A stretch of 64,000 nt of DNA. Source: Ariolimax columbianus (taxonomy: Eukaryota; Mollusca; Gastropoda; Stylommatophora; Arionidae). Below the pieces are notes generated by a model. The model saw only the letters and a program-made list of their open reading frames with translations, searched no databases and had not been told where the DNA came from. The first letter of the stretch is position 1. Every line of letters begins with the position of its first letter. The position numbers and the translations under genes are program-made. Location of the stretch: contig JAVGWX010000002.1 of NCBI GenBank assembly GCA_036924085.1, forward strand, positions 54,071,615-54,135,614, read 5' to 3'. Positions 30,801-41,984 of this stretch are shown one piece after another.

Positions 30801-32091
30801 ATACAGGGTGTTGGTGATTTAGGGGGGTTGGTGGTAGTAGTTGCTTGCACAATTCTGAAGATGATGGACAATCAAGGAGATGGTGTTTTATTGTTTCCTT
30901 TTGTCACTCGCATTGCTTGTAGTATGGTGTAGGGTCTGCAGTCACTCTATGAAGGTGTTTGTTTAATGGCACATATCTTGTTTACAACCACAAAATTTGA
31001 CTCTGGTCTCTCCAGCTCAAATTCTTGATGCTTTATTCGGGATTTGGTTGAGACATGTCTGCATACAAAGTTCTTGCAATCGCACTTGTAGCCCATCGGC
31101 CCATCCATTGTTGTCTGCAGATGGTACAGATGCTTCTTTTGCAATCTGAACAGGACAACAAAGTTGGACTTTATCAGCAATTTTTGAACGTCCATGATCA
31201 AATTAATCAACCCAGTTATGCACTGCTGTACGCATCAAAACACTTCTCACAGTAAACAGGAAGCATTTTCTTATGAATATCCTTTTTTCCCTCTAAAAAT
31301 GCAGAATAGCACGCTGTTCTGTGATTGTACACTCTGTGAGCATGAAGTCATGTGATATCTGAGCTGCGCACGTGCATGTGACACCTAGTATCTGCTACCT
31401 ACAGTAATCCCGAAGCTGAATGTTGCTGTCACTTAATGACACCTTTAGAAATTACCAGCTACATTTTTCATCACACCTATATAGAAGTGTGACCTACTTA
31501 CTGACTTACTTTTGTATATATTTACAATAGCAACCTTCCAGACCTATTATCCTCTGCTGTGTATACCTTAAATGGTCTGGGTCAGTAGTTCCTTAACGGA
31601 ATGAACATCGTTGTTGCCATTAATGCATGATGAGCACAGCTGTTGCTTTTGGATTTCCTCTGTGTCCAAGAGGGACTCTGTGTTTGACAGAGATGGAGAT
31701 AGGACTACTGCCACAATGAGAGAATGTCGTAAGAGGTGACTGACAGTGGAGTCTAAACCCCAGTAGTGTAGAAGACTGTAAGTGACAGAGATGAGGATAT
31801 AACAACTGCCACACTAAGAACATATCATAAGAGGTTAGGTGGCTAACAGCACAGTCTAACCCTTTCAGAGCAAGTGATTCCAGTTAGTTGCCCATCACAA
31901 GCAATGATGGAGACATCATCAAATGTTTTTTTTTGTGTTGATGATGAAACTTGTGCTGTATTTGGATTATAGTGAGGAAGAAAATTCTTTGATCATCAAC
32001 CTCACTCTTTCGTCCCGAACTACCTTGGACCAGTGGCAAGACTATCAGTCAAGGTAACTGGAAGTAACTCAGGATACAGGCACTTGCGCGA

Positions 32092-32200
32092 TGGCACTGA
32101 GAAAAAACTTGGTGTCTGCCAAACTGGCGTGATTCGAACCCGGTGTGTTGGGATTGTGAAATGGACGTTTTATCTTTAGGCCATGCAGCCAACCAAAAGA
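32092..32200 (-). mobile_element. tRNA-derived SINE head (SINE-E)
   Basis: The minus strand shows an A-box-like TGGCCTAAAGAT and a B-box-like GGGTTCGAATC (complement of 32131-32141), followed by tttggcagacacc, as at 4560-4665. The microsatellite at 32222 follows within 25 bp. Confidence 0.65.
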
Positions 32201-32221
32201 CTCCAACTCACAGAATTGCAC

Positions 32222-32280
32222 ACCACATTGTGTTCTCTCTCACACATACACACACATGCATGCACACACACACACACACA

Positions 32281-32328
<48 letters not shown>
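32222..32328. repeat. Compound microsatellite (CA)n then (CT)n
   Basis: A CA run to about 32281 is followed by a long perfect CT run to about 32326. Confidence 0.97.
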
Positions 32329-33430
32329 TCAGTCTCAATCTGGCAGGTATACCATATGTGAGCTAGCCAACAGCATTTTATATGCATCTTAATCCCTTGA
32401 TGTGCTATATCAATGAGAACTTAGATCTTTTGTCAAACTATTCCACCATTGTATAGGTGGGCAGCCTCTGTGGACATGCATGACCATTAGATCACCAAAA
32501 TACGATACTCTGTGTCCATCTGTTGAGAGTATGCACACCACATGACCAGCCCACAGGATATGCACGATAATGCAGTTTCTATGATGTCTTGAAATAGAGT
32601 TTGATATCTAATTTCCTAATTTTTCTGGATATCCAAAGAAGAAGAAGAAATCAGAGATACGAGGTTTTCCAAGCTACCAGTTTAAGAATCACTGATCTAT
32701 GTGATCATATCATTCTTCGGATCTTTTTGTTTGATACTTTCAATTACTTTTGTTACTTACACCCTCAGATGCCATATCAAGCTGCCCATTATATTTTGTT
32801 TGTCTTCCTTAACATATCTATCTGTTCATATTCCCTGTGTTATAGGTAGGTAGAAACTCCGCTTAGGCAACAAAGGCTTGTCATGCCAATTGTCCTTGGA
32901 CACATGAGAGGCTCAGTCCCAGGCTGCATGCAATGAGGATTTTTTTCCAATTTGATCTAGGCAGGTGATGCGTGGATGGTCACAGGAGGGGAACCATAAG
33001 GGAGAAGGTTGTCTCCCATCCTTGATGCCCATGACCTGTTTTAAGAACTGATGGGCGGGCATGTCTCTGGAAGGGGCGCCACAAATCTAGATAGGACCAG
33101 ACGGCGGTGGTTTGGCATGTTGAAAATGTTTGTGAAGCCTGTCCGTGGAATGCATCAATACGTTTTTGATCACTCTGCAAAATAGTCCAGCTTTTGAAAA
33201 CATGCAGCAGGATGGGAAAAGCCTCTGCTGGTTTCAGACTCGATGTAGGGGATTTATAGAAGTGACAGGCTGACTCTTACGACCATCAGAGTTTTGTTTG
33301 CTGTCTGTGAAATGCTCAGTGGAGTTGACATTAATTCTGGAATATTACAGAACTATGATAATTTAAATCGGACTTGTCACTCATCATGACCAAATTATTT
33401 CATTACTTCATAATTTTTTTCCATCCACAG

Positions 33431-33641
33431 TCCTCCACAGTGGAAAAAAAACATTGCACAGTTGCAGTTATTTCAATTCTTCATCCTTCTGTTCCTTGCA
33501 GTCAATGGATATCGCCATCGCAACTTCTGTGGTTATTGCATATTTTATGGAGTTACTTTGGTAATTCTAAATTTAAACAATTATTTTCATGAGTTTCTGA
33601 AAAGGCAGCCTGTTAAAACTGATCTGCGGAAGAGATTATAA
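33431..33641 (+). CDS. ELO/ELOVL fatty-acid elongase, last coding exon
   Basis: Acceptor ccatccacag; the first base completes an Asp codon split by intron 3. It encodes PPQWKKNIAQLQLFQFFILL, the family's TxxQxxQF motif with Ala in place of the first Thr (Gln185, Gln188), and a last hydrophobic helix GYCIFYGVTLVILNLNNYF. The end FHEFLKRQP...DLRKRL is basic, as in other ER elongases, and stops at TAA 33639-33641. No frameshift or stop interrupts the four joined exons. Confidence 0.9.
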
Positions 33642-34344
33642 AATATTTATATATTATGATGACATTATTTGGAGATCTTTTTATTTGCAAAGATATGCAA
33701 TTCAACTTTCACTGCAAAATTTGTCATGTAATATACTTTATTATAATTGATGTTTATGTTATTATTTTAGTTTTATGTTGCTTTAATGTGCTTAATGCTA
33801 AAATGATAATTTAATAGGCGTATTGTATTTGTTTTTCTATATTTATGTATACATTTATTTACACTGAAATTGATTTTTTAAATCATTATACCAAGTCTCA
33901 TCATGATGTCCCTTTATCTATGTAGGTGATCATTAATCTCCCCCACATTCAGTCCTTAAAGTTGTTTATCATTTATATATTTGACTTTCTTCCATGTCAT
34001 GATGTTAAACTGTTCAGGAACTTCTCTTTTTGCTAATCCCGTTTTCCAGAAATGTTTCAATTTGTCACAGTGTGCTCTAATCTCCTTCCTCTCATAATAT
34101 ACCTAAAAGATATTATCGGTATTGTCTGATATGTGCAAAAAGCTGGCTTTGTGTATCACACTGTATCAGCTGATCTCATTATTCTTCATAATTCTCCATA
34201 CGATCCTTAACATTTACCTGTTAAACCACATTTCTGTGGCTTTCAGTGATGTTTTTATTTGTTTAGTGATTGTCTATGATTTACATCAATATAACGTTTA
34301 AGAGCTCTCACTCTCACTGACGAAGAAAAAAGACTTTCCTTCAA
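33642..34344. other. AT-rich 3' flank of the elongase
   Basis: Presumed 3' untranslated region and beyond. I could not settle on one polyadenylation signal. No repeat recognised. Confidence 0.4.
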
Positions 34345-34615
34345 AGATGCAGTGAATGAGATGACAGCAGTCTGCAACTCATAGCTGTATTTTTGTATCA
34401 GGGTCAGCAAACCAAAACTGTCCAAGTACCTGCACTGGAAACAGGCTGTATTCATGCAGCGCACCGGAAAGAATAGGAATCGAAGGAGCGCAAACACAGT
34501 TTAAAAAATATGCCATGCTGAAAATAGATATGTTTGGCCAGAAGGCCGACATATTACAGCCTCGTAATAAACTACGCCACAATGTAACAAAATGACCTTT
34601 TCAGTACGAACAACA
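34345..34615 (+). repeat. R1 dispersed repeat copy
   Basis: gcagtgaatgagatgacagc, caactcatagctg, cagggtcagcaaaccaaaac, ggaaacaggctgtattcatg, ttacagcctcgtaataaact and aatgtaacaaaatgacc in R1 order. Confidence 0.75.
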
Positions 34616-35155
34616 AAAAATAAGATATTCTGGAAAACTGGTTTTTCTTGGGAGCTGTTCAATTCTTTATGTCTGTGGCCTTTATATTTACTTCTAAACA
34701 CTAGTGTATCAATGAATTCACCTGAGTGGTACTTGGATTGAAGAGAATATGATCACTGTAACCTTCCAAGTATGTAGTGAAAGACAGTTTGAGTAATCTT
34801 TAACAGCATGTGTAATAATGAGAATTGGCCTTTTTATTTCCTTCTAAATAATAGGCCCAGTTACATCATCATCATACCTATAATTAGATTTTTGAATAGA
34901 AGTATTTCAACCTGCTGTGGTCTGCAAGGTGTCTGAAGATTCTCACTTGTTAATTTCTGATGAGGTAGTGCATTACCTTTTTAGAGGCCGCAAGGCACTT
35001 TAAGACAGACAATCTTATCAAGGAATCAAACATTGGTTCAGGTTAGGTAAATGGTCCAACCTTGACATTGGACTAGTGTTAACTTGCCACAGCATAGATA
35101 TGAATTATATGGGTTGCCCATAGTATATACGTTTTTCTTGCATTACATTCAATCT

Positions 35156-35330
35156 ATTACACCATTCTGTAGCGGTTTTTACACCATTTTGTGAGAGGTT
35201 TTACATCATTTTGTGAAAGTTTTTAAACCATTTTGTGAAAGTTTTAATACCATTTTGTGAAAGTTTTTATACCATTTTGTGAAAGTTTTTATACCATTTT
35301 GTGAAAGTTTTTACACCATTTTGTGATATG
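35156..35330. repeat. 22-bp minisatellite, about 8 copies
   Basis: Unit of the form tttttataccattttgtgaa followed by ag, with variation at the fourth to seventh base and a degenerate first copy (accattctgtagcgg). Confidence 0.95.
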
Positions 35331-35699
35331 ATAGTTTTAGACCTCTCTTTTATTTTAAGGGTTTGTTTCCGTACAAGGTTTTATTATTACAAGTTTTGTA
35401 AATATACTTTGAAAAACTTTCTGAGTATATTGATGGCATAGTTCAACTATTTAGTAGCCAACATTATATAGCCCCACTTGAGTGGTTCCTGTGAAAACCA
35501 GAATAGGACCACTGTTTCCTTTCCAGCCCTTTGTAAGAAGGGGACTTAAGAAGGTTGTGCTTAGATCTGTAAATCATCATGTAAAAACCATAGCTACGAA
35601 GCCGCACTGCAAATTACTGGAATCAGGTTGCATAAAAGCAAGTTAGGGTTAGCGAAATATAGTGTTGTATCTATGCTTCAGTACCTGGTGCAACAGGTC

Positions 35700-36249
35700 A
35701 TGAATGAATAATAATAATGTTTGCTTAGGTGTCTAATGCTCGTTACGTCGGTCGACCACATCCATGACCCACAGCTGTGGCATGGTTCCAGGCCTCGTCC
35801 AGGGCGGAGGAGGAGGTTGATATTTGCTGGGGTCATACTGTTCGGGGACGGCCTCTTCCGCGCCTCCAGTCGGTCAGGGGAAGACTTTTGGCGCTAAGGA
35901 ACAACTTGTGTAGTATCTTATGGGCAGGGGTTTCCTGGTCTAGCCGTACAACATGACCGAACAAAGAAACTCGGCGACTGTCAAATGTTTCTGAGATTAG
36001 GTGGAGGCCTGTTTTAGCAGAAACCTCCACGTTGCGGATGTAGTCATGTCATCTGATGTCTAGGATACGCCGCTGGTTGCGTATGTGAAAGGCTTCCAGT
36101 CTCAACATGTCATGCTTTAGCAATGTCCATGTTTCTGAACCGTAAATCAGGACTGGGACCACGCAAGACTGGTAGATGCGGATTTTTGTCCCAAGGGAGA
36201 TCTTGCCATTACTCCACACACGTTGGATGTCGTACATAGATGAATGAAT
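35700..36249 (-). pseudogene. RTE-like LINE 3' end, with probable target duplication
   Basis: Minus frames encode SLGTKIRIYQSCVVPVLIYG, SETWTL, LEAFHIRNQRRILDIR (36288-36049), then VSAKTGLHLISETFDSRRVS, LFGHVVRLD and WRRGRGRPRT (36030-35833). These are the C-terminal blocks of RTE-type LINE proteins. A frameshift separates the two parts. The 3' end is an ATT-type tail (35709-35718). The 10-mer atgaatgaat flanks it at 35700-35709 and 36240-36249, a likely target duplication, although it is itself repetitive. Confidence 0.85.
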
Positions 36250-36784
36250 GAATTGATTATATTGCCTGCTGGGGTAACAAATTTCCAAAAATCAACCGTT
36301 AATCATTTATGTAATACTAGGTTGAAATAAATCTACTAATGATAAATGTTGACATTGCTTATCGCTCAAGGATTACTAATTCGCTGTGTAGTGAGTTATC
36401 TCCAATGAAACTTGGGGAGTGAAGATCAACAATAGATCAGCAGTTGGCATAATTGTTTGATAGCAGATCTTCTATCAAGGAGGAACAGGTTCAAAACCTC
36501 GGTAGGGCACAGTCTTTTTTCTCTCAAAATAAAAACCTAGCTTGTATGCTGCACAAGCAAGTGACCTTTATTCCTCATCCCTGTAAATCCTAGCAGTATA
36601 TCCCAGCAATGAAACACTAGTGATAATTTATAGAGCAATGATTGACTGGTGTATTGATTAACAGTATGTTTATGAGAACTCACTTAGAATACCTTAGTAT
36701 AGATGTGATTAATTTATTCTTGTATTAGACAAAAGTGTAAAGATTTCCTTGTCTAAAAATGGTAAAGTTAGTTACATAGCAGAC

Positions 36785-36885
36785 AATGTAGCAGGATGTA
36801 TTCCGGAGAACAGAACGCGTTGTTTTGTGGTTTAAAGCTTGACTATGAAATTTGCACCTTTCAGTCCGACACACCTGACTTTAGC
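36785..36885 (-). repeat. R2 partial copy
   Basis: gtagcaggatgtattccgga, gaacagaacgcgttgt, gacta and tgcacctttcagtccgacac match the inner part of R2 at 19620-19720. Confidence 0.65.
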
Positions 36886-37327
36886 AATCATTTTTGATTC
36901 CCGGGTTACCTTCCTTCTTCGATGTTTTTACTTAGCCAGTCTGCTTTATTGCAGCTTGTTATCCAGGATCACCATTTGGAGGTGTAGAAGGGTCTTGGTA
37001 GCTTGGTTCGCAGGCCCTGATGCTAGCAGTCAGCAATGAGTCACTGACCACTGCAGCTCATGTGGTGCTCAGAGTCTTGATACCATCCTGGTATTCAAAC
37101 AGGCAGGTTATGCCTACTGCCAGGTAGCTGAAGCTATCTGTAGTATGTTCTTTTTGCGAATGTTACTTCCAGTAGATTATTAGACCTGGGGGGAAGGTAG
37201 GTTGTGTTTTAAGCATGAATTTCATTATCTTTCTAAATTTTTGCTCAGAAACAGTCTGCTCATTTTAATTGTTTTATACGTAATAGCAGAACATTTTATG
37301 GGGAACATTCCTTTATAAAAACCACAA

Positions 37328-37975
37328 GAGAGGCTGAAGATGCAACACAGGGAATAAGCTTACGGCAGTCAGCGACTCATAGCTGGTTGTTTGCATCAAG
37401 GTCAGCGAACCAGAGCTAACCAAGACCCTATTCTACCTCCAAGCAACGGGGAACTGAGACACTAGTCCAGTCAGACACAACATACTGATCAGGATGTCGC
37501 GTCAGGGTCAGGCACAATACGACGACCAAGACCACAATTTGTCTTTTATGTAGCATTCCCTGGAAACAGGCTGTTTTCGAGGCAGCTTGGCTGATGAGAT
37601 GGGGATCGATGTGATCCCTGTAGTAGTGGGCGCCACGCAGATAAAGCCAAGCATAGCACAACCACCTTCATCAGCATCCTTACGGATGTGAGGAAAGCTA
37701 CTACAACCCACCACTTAACGTCCTTTTCAGGGCGCACAAAAGATTAAACTTACTTACTGTGGGCATTAATTAAACAACAACAACTACCTCCAAGCAACAG
37801 TCTTGGAAACAGGCTGCACAAGTGCAGTCTGGCTAAAAAAATGGGTAACGCAGTGGGAAGGCAAACCAAGTACCTAAAAAATAAGCTAAAACCACATGTG
37901 TTGAGCTCAAATGTTCAGAAAACGCAGCCTCGCTGTAAACTACAACACAACTTCAAAATTTTCAGGGCAAATGCC
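37328..37975 (+). repeat. R1 copy split by a CAA element
   Basis: Left part ggcagtcagcgactcatagc, gcatcaaggtcagcgaacca and caagaccctattctacctcc; right part gtcttggaaacaggctgcac, cagtgggaaggcaaacc and gcagcctcgctgtaaactac. Together they equal the uninterrupted R1 at 29447-29715, with the CAA element in between. Confidence 0.88.
37433..37798 (+). mobile_element. CAA element with perfect 15-bp target duplication
   Basis: The element 37448-37783 starts ggggaactgagac, contains ggaaacaggctgttttcgag, gatgtgatccctgtagtagt, caagcatagcacaacc, cgtccttttcagggcgcac and tgtgggcattaattaaac, and ends in CAACAACAA. It is flanked by ctacctccaagcaac at 37433-37447 and 37784-37798. Short length, simple tail and target duplication mark it as a retroposed, non-autonomous element. 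No tRNA-like promoter boxes were recognised. Confidence 0.93.
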
Positions 37976-38016
37976 ATAGAAAAAGGAACCACAGTTGACC
38001 TTATACTGAAGGAAAT

Positions 38017-38204
38017 ATGATGACAAACTGCCCAATCTCTTATGTGTACTATTTCTGTGGTCTTAGTTATGACCCAAGTACATTAAAAATAATTTACATA
38101 TTACATTTTTTCATTCTTTCAAACAAATATTTATATATGTGTTTGGTTTCTTCAATTGTTGTTCTTACCTCTTCTGCCAACCTATGTGCATGGTATGCTC
38201 ATTG
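38017..38204. other. No recognisable feature
   Basis: Short AT-rich stretch between R1 and the RTE remnant. Confidence 0.4.
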
Positions 38205-38645
38205 AAGTACGTTCAGTTCAGTTCAAGGCCATCTCCGCATCGAAGAACGGCCACAATGGATCTCCAGGACTATTTCTTGCCGTAATGGTGCAATCTGACA
38301 GGATTTTTCCAGTCCATCTCCTGGTGTTATCCACCCACTTAAAACGTTGTTTGCCTCTTGAACAACTGCTTTTCAACATTTTCTCTAGTATGGTCTTTAA
38401 AACGTCTTGTTATATGACCAAAATAACGTAACTGTCTAACCATGATTTAGATCATTTATTCTCTTTTCACCCCCAACTTTTTCAATACCTCCAAATTTGT
38501 TTTCTTATCTTTCCAAGAAATTTGACCCAATCCTCTATATACCCATATTTCGAAGACTTCAATACTCTTTTCAAACTTGTTATTCAGTGTTCATGTTTCT
38601 GCACCATAAAGTTGTGACAAGTATACGTAACACCTGACAATTCTC
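38205..38645 (-). pseudogene. RTE LINE 3' remnant
   Basis: Read on the minus strand from 38645: LYGAETWTLNNKFEKSIEVF, then EIWVYRGLGQISWKDKKTNL and EVLKKLGVKREID, then in another frame YFGHITRRFKDH. The tail gaactgaactgaac (38208-38222) is like that of the RTE copy at 24545-25660. The usual WxxGHxxR and GRPRxTW ending is frameshifted. Confidence 0.8.
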
Positions 38646-39048
38646 AATTTCAAATTATGATTTTTCTGTTTAGATGTCAGAATGTGTCGCATGTTGTCAA
38701 ATACCATCTTGGCCATACCTATTCTCTTTCGGATTCTTTTTCACAGCTACCTTCTTTTGCTATTTTATGACCTTGATAGGAGTAAGTCTGTACCTGTTCC
38801 AGTAGTTGATCTTTTATTTTTATCTACTTACATATGTAGTAAGATGGCCATGCCTGACTGCTGTGGTCTCAACGCGCTCGTGTGTTTGTGTCGTTTTCTG
38901 CTGTTTGCTAAGTTCCTGTTCAGATTATAATTCACAACTCCTTCACCAGGTGTTATCAAGGACTTTATTCTGTAGAATTCATGTGCTTTGATTTGGTTAT
39001 CCTGTTGTTATGCTGCACAGCTTGCTTCGGTTGTGCCTGGCTTAAACC

Positions 39049-39483
39049 GTGAGAAAACAGTCTAAGATGGCTTTAAATGTTCCGCTTGACTATACCACAG
39101 AATTCAGCCTAGGCTATCATTACTCAAGGGCCTTCCTACTTGGACTGAACCGCCTACCTCCTCCCCCCTCCCCCTCCACCGGAGGTTACACCATACCTCT
39201 CCCAACATTGCATTCTCAGCCCAGCAAGTGTTACGCTGGTCCAAAGGTGGGCACAATCCAGAGGCCAAGGGGGCGGAACGCGAAGAAATGGAGTCAGACA
39301 AGGAAAGTCGACACAAACATTAGTTCAACACGCACTCCTCGCGTCCCTTATTATGAGGCTGCAGAGTACTGGGATCCACCTGGGGAGTCTCTAGGGATTT
39401 TGGATGGTATGCTGCGCAGACAACAACCCTCAGTAGTTGGACATGGTAGTGGTCAATCGTTGCAACAGGCCTTTGACGTCTAA
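39049..39483 (+). CDS. Unrecognised 144-codon ORF, possibly a mobile-element 5' coding piece
   Basis: The frame starts MRKQSKMALNVPLDYTTEF and continues SLGYHYSRAFLLGLNRLP with a proline/serine stretch (PPPPSPS), a basic GRNAKKW, and ends LRRQQPSVVGHGSGQSLQ. There is no signal peptide or membrane segment. GC content is clearly higher than the flanks. An ATT repeat (39488-39498) follows the stop closely, as in retroposon tails. The block around FLLGLNRLPPP and the basic region loosely recall N-terminal leaders of some LINE proteins, but this is a guess. It lies between two minus-strand RTE pieces and may have inserted into one of them. Confidence 0.35.
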   Translation: MRKQSKMALNVPLDYTTEFSLGYHYSRAFLLGLNRLPPPPSPSTGGYTIPLPTLHSQPSKCYAGPKVGTIQRPRGRNAKKWSQTRKVDTNISSTRTPRVPYYEAAEYWDPPGESLGILDGMLRRQQPSVVGHGSGQSLQQAFDV

Positions 39484-39499
39484 GCGAACATTATTATTA

Positions 39500-40115
39500 T
39501 TAAAGATGGTTTCTGTCATTTTACCCAAGTATGATAGTATTTGTTTTCTTTATGTTTATGTCTAATCCAAACTCTTGACTTATTTTGCATATTGTTTTCA
39601 CAAGCTTCTGCAATTCTTGCTCACTTTTTGCCATCCAAACTGTATCATCCACATATCTGAAGGTTAGTTATTGCAACTCCTTCCTGGTACATCCTCATCT
39701 CCCCCCCCCCCCCCCCCCCCCCATCTGTTTGAATATTAATTCTGTGTAGATATTAAATAATATAACGGAATAATACACATTCCTGTCTTACTATCCTTTT
39801 TACATCTATACTCAGAGCATAACTTTCCTGATTTTACTGTAGCAATTAGTTCCCAGTAAAGATTACTGAGCAGTCTTATGAAGTACATAGCGTGCACCAA
39901 AACACTTGCAGTGAATGAGTGGTGTGTTTTCCATAATAATGTGTTTTCCATAATAATGAAATACTATACTGGCTGATAATGAATATCATGTCTTTCCCCA
40001 ACTTCCTGTTTCTAGTGTTATTTACCAATTTGTCCAGTTCCATAGTGGACTTTTCCATGGACACAATGCAAGTCTGTCCATAATCTTCTCCATTTCTGAG
40101 AATCATCTTCTTAAT
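39500..40115 (-). pseudogene. RTE LINE reverse transcriptase remnant
   Basis: From 39951 down, a minus frame reads HAMYFIRLLSNLYWELIATV. Further down, LTFRYVDDTVWMAKSEQELQ is followed by KLVKTICKISQEFGLDINIK. YVDD (complement of 39644-39655) is the catalytic RT motif and the whole is RTE-like. A 22-base C run (39701-39722) interrupts the sequence just upstream of YVDD in coding direction. It may be part of the same element as 38205-38645, now split by the segment 38650-39498. Confidence 0.85.
39701..39722. repeat. Poly-C run
   Basis: 22 consecutive C residues inside the RTE remnant; length is likely uncertain in any assembly. Confidence 0.95.
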
Positions 40116-40616
40116 CCCATCTTCTCCCAAACAAGCTTGGGGATACTATACAACTTAAGACAATTTAAAATATACAAGTCAGCCAAACTGACAATTCTTT
40201 CATGCTCAGCTCATTCATGTACCTCAGAACCTGATATTCTAGAGCCAAAAACATTAATAACAAAATTGTGCTGTGTTTTGCGCCATAACTGGTTAGCGCA
40301 TCTGACTTCAGCACACATTTTAAAAATGGATTTACTTCTCATAAGGGTGTGACCTTGCTGTTTCATGAATCCAAACACAAACAAGTTAAGGTCTTCAACA
40401 AATACATTCAAATGCATCAGATGGATTGACCTGCCCATATCTACTGAAGTCTTTTGTGGAAGCTGAAAAGGTTTTGATTAGTTGAACACAAGAAGTTTGG
40501 TCTGTGGACCTTGCCATTAACCGCTTCACCATGCCATGCTTCTTTTGTTTAAAATGAATAACAGGACTACTATTGGAACTAGCTCCTGCAGGTTTCTGTA
40601 ATACGTCTTTTTACTT

Positions 40617-40978
40617 TATATAAGATGAGGAAGACTAACGTCTGGTCAGGCACAACATATTGATCAGACATGTTAGTCATGGTCAGGCAAAATATACTGA
40701 CCAAGACCCTCACATCAACTTCCTCATAGCACTCCCTGGAAACGGATTGTTTTCATGGCAGCCTGGCTAACGAGGTGAGAGATTGACGTGATCCCTGTAG
40801 TAGTGAGTGACATGCAGATGATGCCAAACATAGCACAACTGCCTGGAGGACCCAGGTCCACCTTCATTTGCATGCTCGAGATATGAGGAAAGCTACTGCA
40901 ATCCGCCATTTAACGTCATTTTCAGGGCACACAAAAGAGTAAATATACTCATTGTGGGCATTTGAAACAAACAACTTT
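40617..40978 (+). mobile_element. CAA element copy
   Basis: Starts gaggaagactaacgtctggt with a doubled gtcaggcacaac/gtcaggcaaaat segment, then ggaaacggattgttttcatg, gatccctgtagtagtgagtg, catagcacaactgcctggag, taacgtcattttcagggcac and tgtgggcatttgaaac with an AAACAAAC tail. The extra 5' segment shows the fuller start of the family. Confidence 0.8.
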
Positions 40979-40999
40979 ATGTAAAGTCAAGGTTTGGCC

Positions 41000-41160
41000 C
41001 AAAGTAGTTACACTATTGACAGGGAATGAAACTACTGGAGACTTTAGTATACTAAGCCATAGTTTGTATGAGGTAGGGTGCCAGTTCTTTTCCTTGCTCC
41101 CTTTTACTTCTTCTCTAGTCATAAGCTTGTACCCTGTGCCTTTGCCATGAAAAACAAGTG
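41000..41160. repeat. SINE-E-like body fragment
   Basis: The segment gggaatgaaactactggaga, aagccatagtttgtatgagg and tagggtgccagtt resembles 4095-4145 and 21440-21485. No tRNA-like head is visible. Confidence 0.4.
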
Positions 41161-41297
41161 CTCTTCCACTACAGTAATCGTACTTGACGAGCTTGTTTTT
41201 TGTTGTTTTCTGAAGCTACTTGTGCTGAGTTCTTCACTCTTGGCAGATTTTTTCTGGTTACAGTGACTATTCTCATATCCAGGGATGTATTGAAGAA

Positions 41298-41475
41298 GGT
41301 GGGTGGGGGTTTAGGCCATATCAGCTGCTGTACAATGTTAGAGTTCTCAGCAGGCTCACCACTATGGAGATGGCAATAACAATCCCCACCTCATTGACCA
41401 AGCTGTTGTAAAACAGCCTGTTTTCGGTGGTTTCATAGTTGTTAGACACAACAATCTTTAGACATCTCTTAGGAC
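41298..41475 (-). repeat. Degenerate CAA element fragment
   Basis: agcaggctcaccactatgga, cctcattgaccaagctgttg and aacagcctgttttcgg follow the order of the complementary CAA element but are strongly diverged. Confidence 0.45.
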
Positions 41476-41784
41476 AAGGCATGACAGATCCTTAGTGCCA
41501 GGTTGTCAAGAAATGTTTCTGTGGCGTCTAACATTTCAGGACCAGTGTAGTATTTACTCACACAATCTCCCCCATCGTGGTACATCCTTTTTATCCAGCA
41601 CTTTGTCTAGCTCCTACATTCTTTACCTGGCTCCTAGATCCTAAAATGTGTCACTCCCTGTCTTTGGACATACTTGGAAGGTTGCGATGGATATATTGTT
41701 TCCTCTCTGGATATCAATCGAGTGATATGGCATACTAATAAATATGAAATATTTGTTTTGCTATGCTGACTATGCCAAATGTGT

Positions 41785-41845
41785 TTATTCTACAGTTCAG
41801 CTGTGATATCTGTATCTTTGGGCCTGGCACATACACTTTCAGTAA
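41785..41845 (-). repeat. Possible R2 fragment
   Basis: ctacagttcagctgtgatat and ctgtatctttgggcc resemble the R2 block tttacagcttgactgtgata at 29155; the match is short. Confidence 0.35.
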
Positions 41846-41984
41846 GTCTGTCGATCAAAGTTAATTCTTCTGATCCTTTAGTTATCCCCAGCCTACCTGT
41901 AGAGGGGCAAAGTTGTATGAAGTCAGTTTTCCTTCTCTTATATTCTTATTCTTCTCCAGACACTTATCAACTTGAATATATCTA

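Larger units (their letters stand above)
26739..33430 (+). other. Elongase intron 3 (6.7 kb)
   Basis: From GTAAGT to ccatccacag. Contains mariner fossil 3, R2 and R1 repeats, a CAA element, an RTE LINE end, a SINE-E head and a CA/CT microsatellite. The stretches 28320-29050, 30800-32090 and 32400-33430 show nothing I recognise. The interval 32930-33330 has an unusually even base composition and may be a decayed element. Confidence 0.8.

Noticed and set aside
32930..33330. Possible decayed gene or element with balanced base composition
   Set aside because: Minus frames such as FTNIFNMPNHRRLVLSRF look LINE-like at a glance, but no catalytic or family motif could be placed with confidence.
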